Assembly (NCBI GenBank): GCA_002348095.1
Contig: DDYT01000039.1
Coordinates: 37,950-75,831, forward strand
Length of the DNA stretch: 37,882 bases
Reading direction: 5' to 3'
Source: Erysipelotrichaceae bacterium UBA2227
GTDB lineage: Bacteria > Bacillota_I > Bacilli_A > Erysipelotrichales > Erysipelotrichaceae
Part shown: positions 24,415 to 31,876 of the stretch, one piece after another
Position numbering within the stretch: position 1 is the first letter of the stretch
How the letters are laid out: every line of letters starts with the position of its first letter
Translations under genes and position numbers: made by a program
Notes under the pieces: model-generated
Seen by the model: the letters and a program-made list of their open reading frames with translations, nothing else
What the model was told of the DNA's origin: nothing
Databases searched by the model: none

Positions 24415-25797
24415 ATGAAACGAATCCTGTTGAAATTTATTGTAGTAACTGCAATGCTCCTGATGGTATTACCTGTCGGAGCCGCCGGGAAAACCGGATC
24501 TGTGAATTTGAATGTTGTATTGAAAACAGATGTTACAGCCGAAGTCCTTAAGGTATTAAAAGGATACGGAACAGTTCTGTCTGTATTTGATGAACTGGAT
24601 GCACTGACAATGAAAGTCAGAGAGGACCGAGTGGCCACGATTGCTGCACTGCCGTTTGTTGAAGCTGTCGGTGAAGATGCTGAGCGTAATGGGGCTCCGA
24701 TCGACACTGTAGCACTGACCGATTTTAACACTGGATTAGGCACATGGAATCTTGATGTAATCAATGTAACAGATCCTGGATTTAACAATCGCCAGGTTGA
24801 ATTTGATGGCATGGGTGTATATGTAGCAGTATTGGATACAGGCTTACATGATTCCTGGAGAAAATACTTCCCACAAGAAAGAATTGCTGTAGAGTATGCG
24901 GCTTCCTTTAGTGGTGGTGCAGGTTTGGCTGGAACCGTATCCTTCCAGCCCAACAAATGGGAACATGACCAAAACGGTCACGGTACCCACGTCACAAGTA
25001 CGATTTTAGGTTACAGTTTAAGCGGAACACCTGTAAATGGTGTAGCACCAAATGTCAAAGTCATTCCGGTTAAAGTATTGAATCAAAACGGAAGCGGATG
25101 GTCATCGGTCATTGCGATGGGTATTACCTATATTGCCAACCTGAAATTAGGACCGTTGGCAGATTATCCGGTGGTCATCAACATGAGTTTAGGCGGATCG
25201 ATTCTTGATCCTATCGAAAAACAAGCCATTGATTATGCTATTGAAGCGGGAGTTATCATTGTTGCTTCCGCAGGTAACCGTGGTAATGCAGGCATGGGAT
25301 ATCCGGGAGCTTATGAACCGGTTATCTCCGTTGCTGCCTCCGGATGGATAGGAGAATGGTATCCGGGGTATGTGCGCAACTGGTGGTATACACTCGATGT
25401 TACTGAACCGACACCAATGAATCAAATGTATATCACTGAATTCTCCAGCCGTGCTAAAGAAGGGCAGGATTTGGATGTTGCTGCTCCGGGATCTTGGATC
25501 GTTGGCCCTTATCAATTGAACAGTGGAAACCGTACGAGTTACTACTTCTTGGGAGGAACCTCCATGGCAGCACCGCATGTTACTGGTATTGTTGCTTTGA
25601 TGGCACAAAAGAATCCGGGGTTAACTCCAATGGAAGTTGAATCTATTTTGGAAGGGGCAGCTATATATTTGGCGCCTGGATCAAGAAATGTATATCAATC
25701 AAACGGAACTACTAGAACGATTTCTTGGGGCGCGGATGCAACTGGGCACGGTTTAATTACAGCTGATGCTGCTTTAGCCGCAACACCTGCTCCGTAA
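24415..25797 (+). CDS. Secreted subtilisin-like serine protease (S8)
   Basis: A 460-residue secreted protease. Residues 1-24 are a signal peptide (hydrophobic core FIVVTAMLLMVLPVGAA) and about 28-92 look like an I9-type inhibitor propeptide (VNLNVVLKTDV...FVEAVGED). The catalytic domain follows, with Asp141 in VAVLDTGLHD, His192 in GHGTHVTS, the oxyanion Asn288 in ASAGNRGN and Ser383 in GGTSMAAPHVTG. NMSLGG is the substrate-binding strand. No cell-wall anchor or C-terminal domain is present, so it is probably released. ATG 24415 follows AAAGGGG. It is a single-gene unit with a long structured leader and a strong terminator. Confidence 0.93.
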   Translation: MKRILLKFIVVTAMLLMVLPVGAAGKTGSVNLNVVLKTDVTAEVLKVLKGYGTVLSVFDELDALTMKVREDRVATIAALPFVEAVGEDAERNGAPIDTVALTDFNTGLGTWNLDVINVTDPGFNNRQVEFDGMGVYVAVLDTGLHDSWRKYFPQERIAVEYAASFSGGAGLAGTVSFQPNKWEHDQNGHGTHVTSTILGYSLSGTPVNGVAPNVKVIPVKVLNQNGSGWSSVIAMGITYIANLKLGPLADYPVVINMSLGGSILDPIEKQAIDYAIEAGVIIVASAGNRGNAGMGYPGAYEPVISVAASGWIGEWYPGYVRNWWYTLDVTEPTPMNQMYITEFSSRAKEGQDLDVAAPGSWIVGPYQLNSGNRTSYYFLGGTSMAAPHVTGIVALMAQKNPGLTPMEVESILEGAAIYLAPGSRNVYQSNGTTRTISWGADATGHGLITADAALAATPAP

Positions 25798-25811
25798 TAC
25801 TATTGCAGACC

Positions 25812-25841
25812 AAATACCCTGTTTGTGCAGGGTATTTTTTA
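25812..25841 (+). terminator. Intrinsic terminator after the subtilisin gene
   Basis: Ten-pair stem AAATACCCTG/CAGGGTATTT with a TTTGTG loop and a T-run. Confidence 0.92.
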
Positions 25842-25885
25842 TTGGGCAGATTCTGAGAACTCCGCATATTCTTAACACGCAATGC

Positions 25886-25891
25886 TATAAT
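25886..25891 (+). promoter_or_regulatory. -10 element of the alpha/beta hydrolase gene
   Basis: A perfect TATAAT lies 26 bases before ATG 25918. No convincing -35 is visible at 16-18 bases. Confidence 0.45.
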
Positions 25892-25917
25892 AATGATAGT
25901 GTATGGAGGAATGTTCT

Positions 25918-26712
25918 ATGGAAAGACGAACGTTGTTTACAAACCGGTGTGAGGTGTCATATTTCATCAATGATGTACAATCTGAAGTTACATTGATCTT
26001 TATACATGGATACGGTGTCGACAGTGATATGTGGAAACCGCAAGTTGATTTTTTCTCTGAGAAATACAAACTTATCAGTATTGATGTTCGCGGACACGGG
26101 TTCTCAAGACCATGCAATGAGTTTACCGTTCTTCTTGCTGCGAATGATCTCGAACAGATCATCAGACATGAAAAAGTGGACAACTGTATCTTGATCGGCC
26201 TTTCGATGGGCGGATATATTATCCAAGAGTATGCCTATAACTATGGGAAAGCCAAAGGCTACATGATTACCGGATCGACACCGATCTTTCTGCCGGTATA
26301 TTCCAAATTTGAGAAATGGGCACTGAAGCACTCAGCAGCCCTTATGAATATGTATCCATGGCAAACGCTGAAAATCGAAATGACCAAGGCGTGTGCGATT
26401 ACTTCCGGAGCCAAAGAAGCTGTGATGGACATGTTCAATAAGTTCAATAAAAAGGAATTTGTCAGTTCATGGGGCGGGATTGCGACATGCTTACGGGAAG
26501 TGGATTTTCAGTTTGATGCGCCGCTATTGGTGGGGTGCGGCGATAATGATAAAACCGGAACCATAATGAAATGCATGAAGTATTGGTCAGACGCCTATCT
26601 CGGATGTACCACATTCACACTGCCGAATGCGTCTCATGTTGCTAACCTGGACAATCCGGACGCATTTAATGAACTGTTAACAAAGTTTATACGCGAATGC
26701 AAAAGCTCCTAA
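25918..26712 (+). CDS. Alpha/beta hydrolase
   Basis: A 264-residue single-domain alpha/beta-hydrolase. IFIHGYGVDSDMW (residues 27-39) is the HG oxyanion strand, IDVRGHGFSRP follows, the nucleophile elbow is GLSMG with Ser96, an Asp in VGCGDNDKTG fits the acid position, and His240 in ASHVANLDNP is the base. No signal peptide: cytoplasmic. Substrate is not predictable; members include esterases, lipases and cofactor-free haloperoxidases. I start at ATG 25918, seven bases after GGAGGA; an in-frame ATG at 25903 overlaps that ribosome site. It stands alone between terminators. Confidence 0.87.
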   Translation: MERRTLFTNRCEVSYFINDVQSEVTLIFIHGYGVDSDMWKPQVDFFSEKYKLISIDVRGHGFSRPCNEFTVLLAANDLEQIIRHEKVDNCILIGLSMGGYIIQEYAYNYGKAKGYMITGSTPIFLPVYSKFEKWALKHSAALMNMYPWQTLKIEMTKACAITSGAKEAVMDMFNKFNKKEFVSSWGGIATCLREVDFQFDAPLLVGCGDNDKTGTIMKCMKYWSDAYLGCTTFTLPNASHVANLDNPDAFNELLTKFIRECKSS

Positions 26713-26724
26713 GGGAGCTTTTTA
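26701..26724 (+). terminator. Intrinsic terminator overlapping the hydrolase gene end
   Basis: AAAAGCTCC/GGAGCTTTT, with the TAA stop in the loop, followed by T. The last codons of the gene form the left arm. Confidence 0.8.
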
Positions 26725-26745
26725 AATTGTATGCAATGCATTTTA

Positions 26746-26775
26746 TTGGATGAACATACGATTTGACTATATAAT
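26746..26775 (+). promoter_or_regulatory. Candidate promoter of the ADP-ribosylglycohydrolase-like gene
   Basis: TTGGAT (26746-26751), an 18-base spacer and TATAAT (26770-26775). The -10 is perfect and the -35 weak. Confidence 0.5.
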
Positions 26776-26793
26776 GTTTCCAGAGGTGAACCT

Positions 26794-27660
26794 ATGAACA
26801 AATATATTCAGCCCGCAATCATTGCGAATGCGGCCAGTTTGGGATTTCATTGGATTTATGATATGGATTATCTTGAAGATTTGTCGAAAAAGCAGTTGCT
26901 TGTGTTTCAGTTACCATCCCTAGAACAATACAATCAGGCAAAGCCTTCGTACTTTGCCTATCCATTTGCCAGACTCGGCGATGTAACGACACAGGGTATG
27001 TATTTGAAATGGCTTTACGAAGCTGCGAAAAATAACCCTGCATTTAATGTTGACGACTATCGGACTCTTATTTTTGAGCAAACCAAACCCGGCGGACCGT
27101 ATGTAGGATACATTGAAACATACAACCATACCATGCTGATCAATACGATGATTCCACGGATGAGATGGAAAATCCCTACGCTTCCCGTCAACGACGATCA
27201 TCTCGTCGGATTTGTCCCCTATCTGACAGCAAAGGAATTGGGATATGACAACGACTGGGCATGGGGTCTGGCTCAGCTGTTCACCGATAAAACAGAATAT
27301 CGCCAATTCTACGAAATGTTCGACTTTATCTTTGAAAATATCGGCGGTATGCCAAAATTTGAGATGTTACAAAAAGCTATAGAGTTAGCTCCAGCTGAAT
27401 TCAGTGAAAAACTGTCCATAGCATTGACTATGGATGATACACGAGCCTTTATTAAGCAGTATGCCGGAATTGCCTGTCATATTCCCCAATCGATTCCATT
27501 GATCTTCCATTTGCTTAAACGTTGTGGTACATACCAGGAAATGGTCGAAACCAATATCCGACTGGGTGGAGCCAGTGGGGAAAGAGCTATGTTGCTTGGT
27601 GCGATTTTCGCACAGATATCGGAAGTTCCCTCAGCATGGGTAGAACTTCTTAATAAATAA
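26794..27660 (+). CDS. ADP-ribosylglycohydrolase family protein (crystallin J1-like)
   Basis: A 288-residue all-helical protein related to ADP-ribosylglycohydrolases and J1 crystallins. IANAASLGFHWIYD (residues 10-23) fits the family start, LGDVTTQGMYL (61-71) fits the first metal segment (family form AGDxS/T), GIACHIPQSIPLIFHLL matches the helix before the second metal site, and RLGGASGERAMLLGAI matches the family segment GGDxxxRxxxIGA. Here the Asp of GGD is Ala260, so the dinuclear Mg site is probably incomplete. The enzyme may be inactive on ADP-ribosyl-protein or act as a binding protein. GAGGTGA precedes ATG 26794. It is likely monocistronic. Confidence 0.78.
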   Translation: MNKYIQPAIIANAASLGFHWIYDMDYLEDLSKKQLLVFQLPSLEQYNQAKPSYFAYPFARLGDVTTQGMYLKWLYEAAKNNPAFNVDDYRTLIFEQTKPGGPYVGYIETYNHTMLINTMIPRMRWKIPTLPVNDDHLVGFVPYLTAKELGYDNDWAWGLAQLFTDKTEYRQFYEMFDFIFENIGGMPKFEMLQKAIELAPAEFSEKLSIALTMDDTRAFIKQYAGIACHIPQSIPLIFHLLKRCGTYQEMVETNIRLGGASGERAMLLGAIFAQISEVPSAWVELLNK

Positions 27661-27691
27661 CTATCAATTAAATTGTATAAAATCATTTTTG

Positions 27692-27720
27692 TTGTAATGA
27701 AAAAATAAATTCATTATACT
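27692..27720 (+). promoter_or_regulatory. Promoter of the amino-acid ABC transporter operon
   Basis: TTGTAA (27692-27697), a 17-base spacer and TATACT (27715-27720), 31 bases before the first ATG. Confidence 0.65.
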
Positions 27721-27750
27721 GTACTTATTATTAGAAAAGGAAAGATCTGT

Positions 27751-28566
27751 ATGAAAAAATCAATTATACTTATATTTACTGTTATATTGCTTGCTTTATC
27801 CGCTTGTGCACCGAAAGAAGAACTCCCACCACTGAAGGTTGGGATGGATCTTCGCTATCCGCCGTTTGAAACGATTGATTCGACCGGTGCACCGAGTGGA
27901 ATCAGTGTGGATATTGCCAAAGAACTGGGAAAATTTTTGAATCGAGAAGTTGAAATTGTCGACTTGCCGTTTGGGTCGTTGATTACGTCGTTACAAACCG
28001 GAGAAATCGATATCATTATCGGATCGATGTCTATCACTCCTGCGCGTAAAGAAACCATTGACTTCAGTGATCCGTATGTTTACTTCCCATTGGTGACATT
28101 AGTTAATAAAACATTCGTTGAGGCAAACAACATTCAGTCGATCGACGATGTTCTTGCATACAGCGGTGTCAAATTTGCCGGACAAAAGGGAACCGTATTC
28201 CTTGATATCCCGACATCCAAAGCCGCAAATCCGGGCACACCGATTGAAACCGACAGTGCAGCACTGGCTGTTATCGAAGTGACCACCGGAGCTGCTCAAG
28301 CGACCGTATTAAGTCTGCTTGCGGCTGCCAGCAACTATAAAGCCAATCCCGCAACCACCGTACTGTTCTTGGATGCTCTTCAAGTCAACCCGATCGGAAT
28401 GGGTGTAAAAAAAGGGAATACCGAACTTTTATTAAAAGCTAACCAATTCATTGCCTCAATGGAATCGGAAGGCGTCAATACCCGCTTAAGACAAAAGTAC
28501 AATCCGATCCTTTTAACCGATTACTTGCTTGAAGAAGGATTCGACCTGTTTTTAACCAATGATTAA
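27751..28566 (+). CDS. Amino-acid ABC transporter, substrate-binding lipoprotein
   Basis: A 271-residue extracytoplasmic binding protein of SBP family 3. The N-terminus is a lipoprotein signal with lipobox LSAC (Cys19 lipidated). The mature part shows the family pattern: VGMDLRYPPFETID near the start, DIIIGSMSITPARKETIDFSDPYVYF near residue 90 and the GQKGTVF segment of lobe 2. These proteins bind polar amino acids (Gln, Arg, His, Cys). An atypical SAALAVIEVTTGAAQATV stretch precedes the hinge return. The stop overlaps the permease start by 8 bases, so it heads a three-gene operon. Confidence 0.92.
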   Translation: MKKSIILIFTVILLALSACAPKEELPPLKVGMDLRYPPFETIDSTGAPSGISVDIAKELGKFLNREVEIVDLPFGSLITSLQTGEIDIIIGSMSITPARKETIDFSDPYVYFPLVTLVNKTFVEANNIQSIDDVLAYSGVKFAGQKGTVFLDIPTSKAANPGTPIETDSAALAVIEVTTGAAQATVLSLLAAASNYKANPATTVLFLDALQVNPIGMGVKKGNTELLLKANQFIASMESEGVNTRLRQKYNPILLTDYLLEEGFDLFLTND

Positions 28567-29296
28567 GAAAAGTATTCATTTCCTGTTGGCACTGGCGGTA
28601 TATGGATTGCTTGTATTCTACATCGCCTATTCCTATCCGGGAAAAGAAAACTTTAATATGATGCGTTTATGGCCAGCCTCTCCGGAAATCTTCCAAAGCT
28701 GGCTTTTAACGCTTTATATCAGCCTTGCCTCACTCTTCTTCAGCATGTTCACCGGATTTGTACTTTACCTTGCCTCAAAATCAACCATTCCGTTCTTCCG
28801 ATATGTCGGCCGGATCTTTGATGAGATCGTATTTGGATCTCCGCTGATCGTTTTCATCATCGCCATGTATTACTTCATCGCCATTCCTACGGGTATAAAC
28901 AACCGTCTGAACGTAGGTATTCTGGCCTTCAGCATTTATATGGCACCCTATATGAAAAGTGTCTTAATGGGAGCCATGGAGTCCATTGATGCTCAGCAGT
29001 ATCAGGCGATCCAAGTGCTTGGGTTTAGTAAACCTCAGGCATATCGCTACATTATCATCCCGCAAATCCTCAAAGTAATTTTTCCGCCATTGATCGGCAA
29101 TCTCACCTTCATTATTAAAGGAAGCAGTTTGCTCAGTGTCATCGGAGTGCGGGAGCTTTATTTCCAAATCGACCGGATTCAGGCGAACCTGCTTCTATAT
29201 GTTGAGGGATATTTACTTATGTTTATTACGTACCTTTTAATGACCATTCCGCTGGTTGCCTTGTCTAAACTGATTGAAAAGAGGGTAGCTGTATGA
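28559..29296 (+). CDS. Amino-acid ABC transporter, permease
   Basis: Membrane subunit of the polar amino-acid importer, 245 residues with about five or six helices. It has the EAA-type coupling motif as MGAMESIDAQQYQAIQVLGFSKPQAYRYIIIPQ, whose GF segment contacts the ATPase. LTLYISLASLFFSMFTG opens the permease core. The ATG at 28559 overlaps the end of the binding-protein gene, indicating coupled translation. Its own stop overlaps the ATPase ATG by 4 bases (ATGA). Confidence 0.92.
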   Translation: MIKKSIHFLLALAVYGLLVFYIAYSYPGKENFNMMRLWPASPEIFQSWLLTLYISLASLFFSMFTGFVLYLASKSTIPFFRYVGRIFDEIVFGSPLIVFIIAMYYFIAIPTGINNRLNVGILAFSIYMAPYMKSVLMGAMESIDAQQYQAIQVLGFSKPQAYRYIIIPQILKVIFPPLIGNLTFIIKGSSLLSVIGVRELYFQIDRIQANLLLYVEGYLLMFITYLLMTIPLVALSKLIEKRVAV

Positions 29297-30012
29297 GAAT
29301 CAAACTAGATAACATTCAGCATTCATATCATGATAAAACAATCTTGCAGAACCTATCACTTCAACTCGATCACGCGGAAGCTATCGCGATCATCGGTCCC
29401 AGTGGGGCAGGAAAGTCGACACTTTTGCGGTTAATGTCAAAGATTGAGACTCCGGATCGTGGAGAGATTTATATCAATGATATCGATGTCATTAAATCAG
29501 AAGCAAATGAATATTATAAAAAAGTCGGATTTGTATTTCAGTCGCACAATCTGTTCCCGCATTTGACCGCACTGCAAAACATAACCTTGGTATTGGAAAA
29601 GGTTCATAACAAAACCTCTGAAGAAGCAAGGCGGTTGGCTATCGATCTGTTGACACAGTTTGAACTTGTCGAGCATATGAACAAGCGTCCGAGCCAGTTA
29701 TCCGGAGGGCAGGCACAACGGGTATCAATCATCCGCAGTCTCGCCATATCTCCGGAAGTCATGTTTCTTGATGAACCGACCTCAGCACTTGATCCGATAC
29801 TGACTCGGGAAGTGTTACGTACGATTTTGAAACTTCGAGAAAAAAACATGCGATTTGTCATCGTGACCCATGAACTGGGATTTGCCAAGAAAGCAGCTGA
29901 TTACATTTTGTTTATGGAAGACGGGAAAATCATTGAACATGGCCCAGTATCAATTCTGGATAAGCCTCAAACAGAATCTCTGAAAAAATTCGTCGAGTAT
30001 GTTATGGAGTAG
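29293..30012 (+). CDS. Amino-acid ABC transporter, ATP-binding protein
   Basis: A 239-residue ATPase that drives the importer. Walker A is GPSGAGKST (residues 35-43), the Q-loop is in GFVFQSHNLFPHLT, the ABC signature is LSGGQ (136-140), Walker B with catalytic Glu is MFLDEP (157-162), the D-loop SALD follows, and the switch His is in VTHELGFA. All motifs are intact. It is the last gene of the operon, closed by a strong terminator. The GlnQ/HisP-like pattern agrees with a polar amino-acid substrate. Confidence 0.95.
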   Translation: MRIKLDNIQHSYHDKTILQNLSLQLDHAEAIAIIGPSGAGKSTLLRLMSKIETPDRGEIYINDIDVIKSEANEYYKKVGFVFQSHNLFPHLTALQNITLVLEKVHNKTSEEARRLAIDLLTQFELVEHMNKRPSQLSGGQAQRVSIIRSLAISPEVMFLDEPTSALDPILTREVLRTILKLREKNMRFVIVTHELGFAKKAADYILFMEDGKIIEHGPVSILDKPQTESLKKFVEYVME

Positions 30013-30034
30013 ACCGAAAACGCGGTCTTTTTTT
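30011..30034 (+). terminator. Terminator of the ABC transporter operon
   Basis: AGACCG/CGGTCT with an AAAACG loop and seven T. It starts within the stop codon of the ATPase gene. Confidence 0.88.
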
Positions 30035-30243
30035 GTCTTTATAATTAAGAATGAACGACAACATATCACTATGAAAATCAAAACAATTCCGTTACAATGA
30101 GGGTATAGAAGGACAAGACAGCGAAAAACAGGCAATATTTGACCAATTTACGCAATTTGGCAGTTGTTTTTTTGGTGCATTAATCATCAAAGAACGACAT
30201 TGTGAAAATATCAAAATATTGCACTATTTAGTAGGTTTTTTGT

Positions 30244-30260
30244 CATTATTGTCGATAATG
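30244..30260. promoter_or_regulatory. Inverted repeat CATTAT-N5-ATAATG
   Basis: A perfect 6-bp inverted repeat with a TGTCG spacer, just upstream of the presumed -35 region of the nqr-like cluster. Symmetric and AT-rich, as for a dimeric repressor or Fur-family site, but no regulator can be named. Confidence 0.45.
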
Positions 30261-30297
30261 TATATCACTTAAACAACCGAAATGAATGTGATATACT
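30260..30297. promoter_or_regulatory. Inverted repeat GTATATCAC-N19-GTGATATAC over the nqr promoter
   Basis: Perfect 9-bp arms (30260-30268 and 30288-30296). The right arm overlaps the -10 TATACT (30292-30297) and the left arm lies near -40. The arms contain CRP/FNR-like half-sites (ATATCAC, GTGATAT). This is likely an operator. Confidence 0.5.
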
Positions 30298-30364
30298 CAA
30301 TTCGAACATTCGGGGAAGATATTCTAAGAATTTTCAAAAGTTCATATTAGAAAGTGGTGATCCA

Positions 30365-31291
30365 ATGATTTCAAGTCAAACCTCCAACCCTCATGAGGTG
30401 CTGTCACAAAAAAATCTGATTCTTTTTTCATCTGCACTTGGGGTACTTTTGCTTTATGCTGCTTATATTTTTGGATTGAATGTATTACTCATTGCAGCCG
30501 TTTCTTTTGTTTTTGCCTATTTGGTAGAAACCGTATTTACCAAAGTTCGCAAAAAACCCATGGACAAAGGCTGGTTTCTAGTTCCGCTGATCTTTTCGCT
30601 GATGATGCCTCCCACAGCCACTTGGTGGATGGCGGCTATCGGTTCGACCTTCGGCGTATTCTTCGGAAAGGCTATCTTCGGCGGTTTGGGAAAGAACGTA
30701 TTTCACCCTTCAGTCGTCGGGATCCTATTCTTATATTTTGCTTTCCCGCCATTTATGCTTACGAAATGGCTTAATCCGGTGACTGAAGATGTCGTTGCAA
30801 CCGCAACTCCGCTGATCACCCTAAATCGTGCGATTGCTTTCCCTTACTCCATCACTGATTTACTGATGGGCAATGTTCCGGGAACGATTGGCGAAACCTT
30901 CCGACTCGGCATCCTGGTGATGGGATTGCTTATGATCGTATTGAAAGTCATCGACTGGAAAGCGCCTTCGGCATTCTTAGTCACGATCTTCGCGGTCAAC
31001 TTCATCGGCGGTCTGTTGTCACCTGAAAAATTCAGAGATCCGCTGCTTTCCTTGTTAGTCGGCGGTGTTATGTTTGCGGCATTCTTTTTGGTTTCCGATC
31101 CCTCGACCCAACCCAAATACCCCATGTCAAGGATTATTTACGGTATCGGACTGGCTCTAATTACGGTAATCATTCGTAACTTTGCGACTTTCCCGGAAGG
31201 TGTCGTATTTGCCCTGATCATCATGAACGCACTGGCACCAATCATTGACAGCATGAAAATCAATCGTAAATTTTCGGAGGTATCCCAATGA
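30365..31291 (+). CDS. nqrB: NqrB/RnfD-like membrane flavoprotein subunit
   Basis: Central membrane subunit of an Na+-NQR/Rnf-type pump, 308 residues with about ten helices. Family segments are FGGLGKNVFHPSVVG, GNVPGTIGET, FLVSDPSTQP and MNALAPIID. The flavinylation region reads EDVVATATPL, so the FMN would be on Thr148; the usual S/T-G before A-T is A-T here, a degenerate form of DxxS/TGAT. Vibrio NqrB carries FMN on Thr236, so about 90 residues are missing ahead of this site, and the total is about 100 shorter. RnfD has a similar short N-terminus. It is the first gene of the cluster and overlaps the next by 4 bases. Confidence 0.88.
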   Translation: MISSQTSNPHEVLSQKNLILFSSALGVLLLYAAYIFGLNVLLIAAVSFVFAYLVETVFTKVRKKPMDKGWFLVPLIFSLMMPPTATWWMAAIGSTFGVFFGKAIFGGLGKNVFHPSVVGILFLYFAFPPFMLTKWLNPVTEDVVATATPLITLNRAIAFPYSITDLLMGNVPGTIGETFRLGILVMGLLMIVLKVIDWKAPSAFLVTIFAVNFIGGLLSPEKFRDPLLSLLVGGVMFAAFFLVSDPSTQPKYPMSRIIYGIGLALITVIIRNFATFPEGVVFALIIMNALAPIIDSMKINRKFSEVSQ

Positions 31292-31875
31292 AACGTTACT
31301 TGAAAATGGTTTACTTTATTTTGTTATTAGGCACACTGACATCCATGGTATTTGTCGGGATGGAAGTCTGGACACGACCACTGATTGAAGCCAATGCGGC
31401 CAACGAGCTTAAATCCATTGTATTGAATGCGAATGATATCCCATTCAATACCGGAAACATTTCAACCGTATTCGATCAGAATATTGAAGTAAGGAAAGTC
31501 GGGGAGTTTACATTCTATGTTGAAAAAGCTTCCGGCAGAGTCAGTTATCAGTTTAGCGGCGGAGGTGTTTGGGGACCGATCATCGGTGTTATCACATTGG
31601 AGCCTGATAAGGAAACGATTCGTCAGATCCGTATCATGCAACAAGAAGAAACTCCGGGTCTGGGCGGTGTCGTTGCCGATTTGAGATATCTTGCAAAATA
31701 CGTCGGAGTCCTGATGGTACCGAAGATCGAAGTGAACATACCAGACTCCTCACCAAACAAGCCAAACGAAGTTGACAGTATTACCGGTGCAACCCGGACA
31801 TCCAAAGCATTTGAACAAATCCTGAATGACAGTTATGTTGAGCGCTTAAATGCATTGGCTCAGTTGGGAGGGTAA
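31288..31875 (+). CDS. nqrC: NqrC/RnfG-like FMN-binding subunit
   Basis: Extracytoplasmic flavoprotein subunit anchored by one N-terminal helix (residues 7-26). The 195-residue protein has the FMN-binding domain with GGGVWGPIIGVITL, the conserved ETPGLGG (121-127) and a perfect ApbE flavinylation motif D-S-I-T-G-A-T (163-169), placing FMN on Thr169. It is shorter than Vibrio NqrC (257) and close to RnfG. It follows nqrB with a 4-base overlap. ApbE, needed to attach the FMN, is not in this window. Confidence 0.9.
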   Translation: MKRYLKMVYFILLLGTLTSMVFVGMEVWTRPLIEANAANELKSIVLNANDIPFNTGNISTVFDQNIEVRKVGEFTFYVEKASGRVSYQFSGGGVWGPIIGVITLEPDKETIRQIRIMQQEETPGLGGVVADLRYLAKYVGVLMVPKIEVNIPDSSPNKPNEVDSITGATRTSKAFEQILNDSYVERLNALAQLGG

Positions 31876-31876
31876 T

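Larger units (their letters stand above)
30035..30364 (+). promoter_or_regulatory. Upstream regulatory region of the nqrBCDEF-like cluster
   Basis: About 330 bases with no gene. An imperfect hairpin (CCAATTT 30143-30149 with AATTTGG 30154-30160) is followed by seven T at 30167-30173 and may be a weak terminator. TTGTGAA at 30200-30206 is a perfect Rex half-site with a poor second half. Two inverted repeats lie downstream (30244-30260 and 30260-30296, listed separately). A -10 TATACT is at 30292-30297. A weak GGTGAT ribosome site precedes ATG 30365. There is no trace of nqrA. Confidence 0.55.

Noticed and set aside
30143..30173. Second terminator upstream of the nqr-like cluster
   Set aside because: The stem has a central mismatch and six bases separate it from the T-run; mentioned only as a possible weak element.
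30244..30260. Fur or PerR box
   Set aside because: The symmetry and AT-richness fit, but agreement with the Fur consensus is limited to one hexamer, so no regulator is named.
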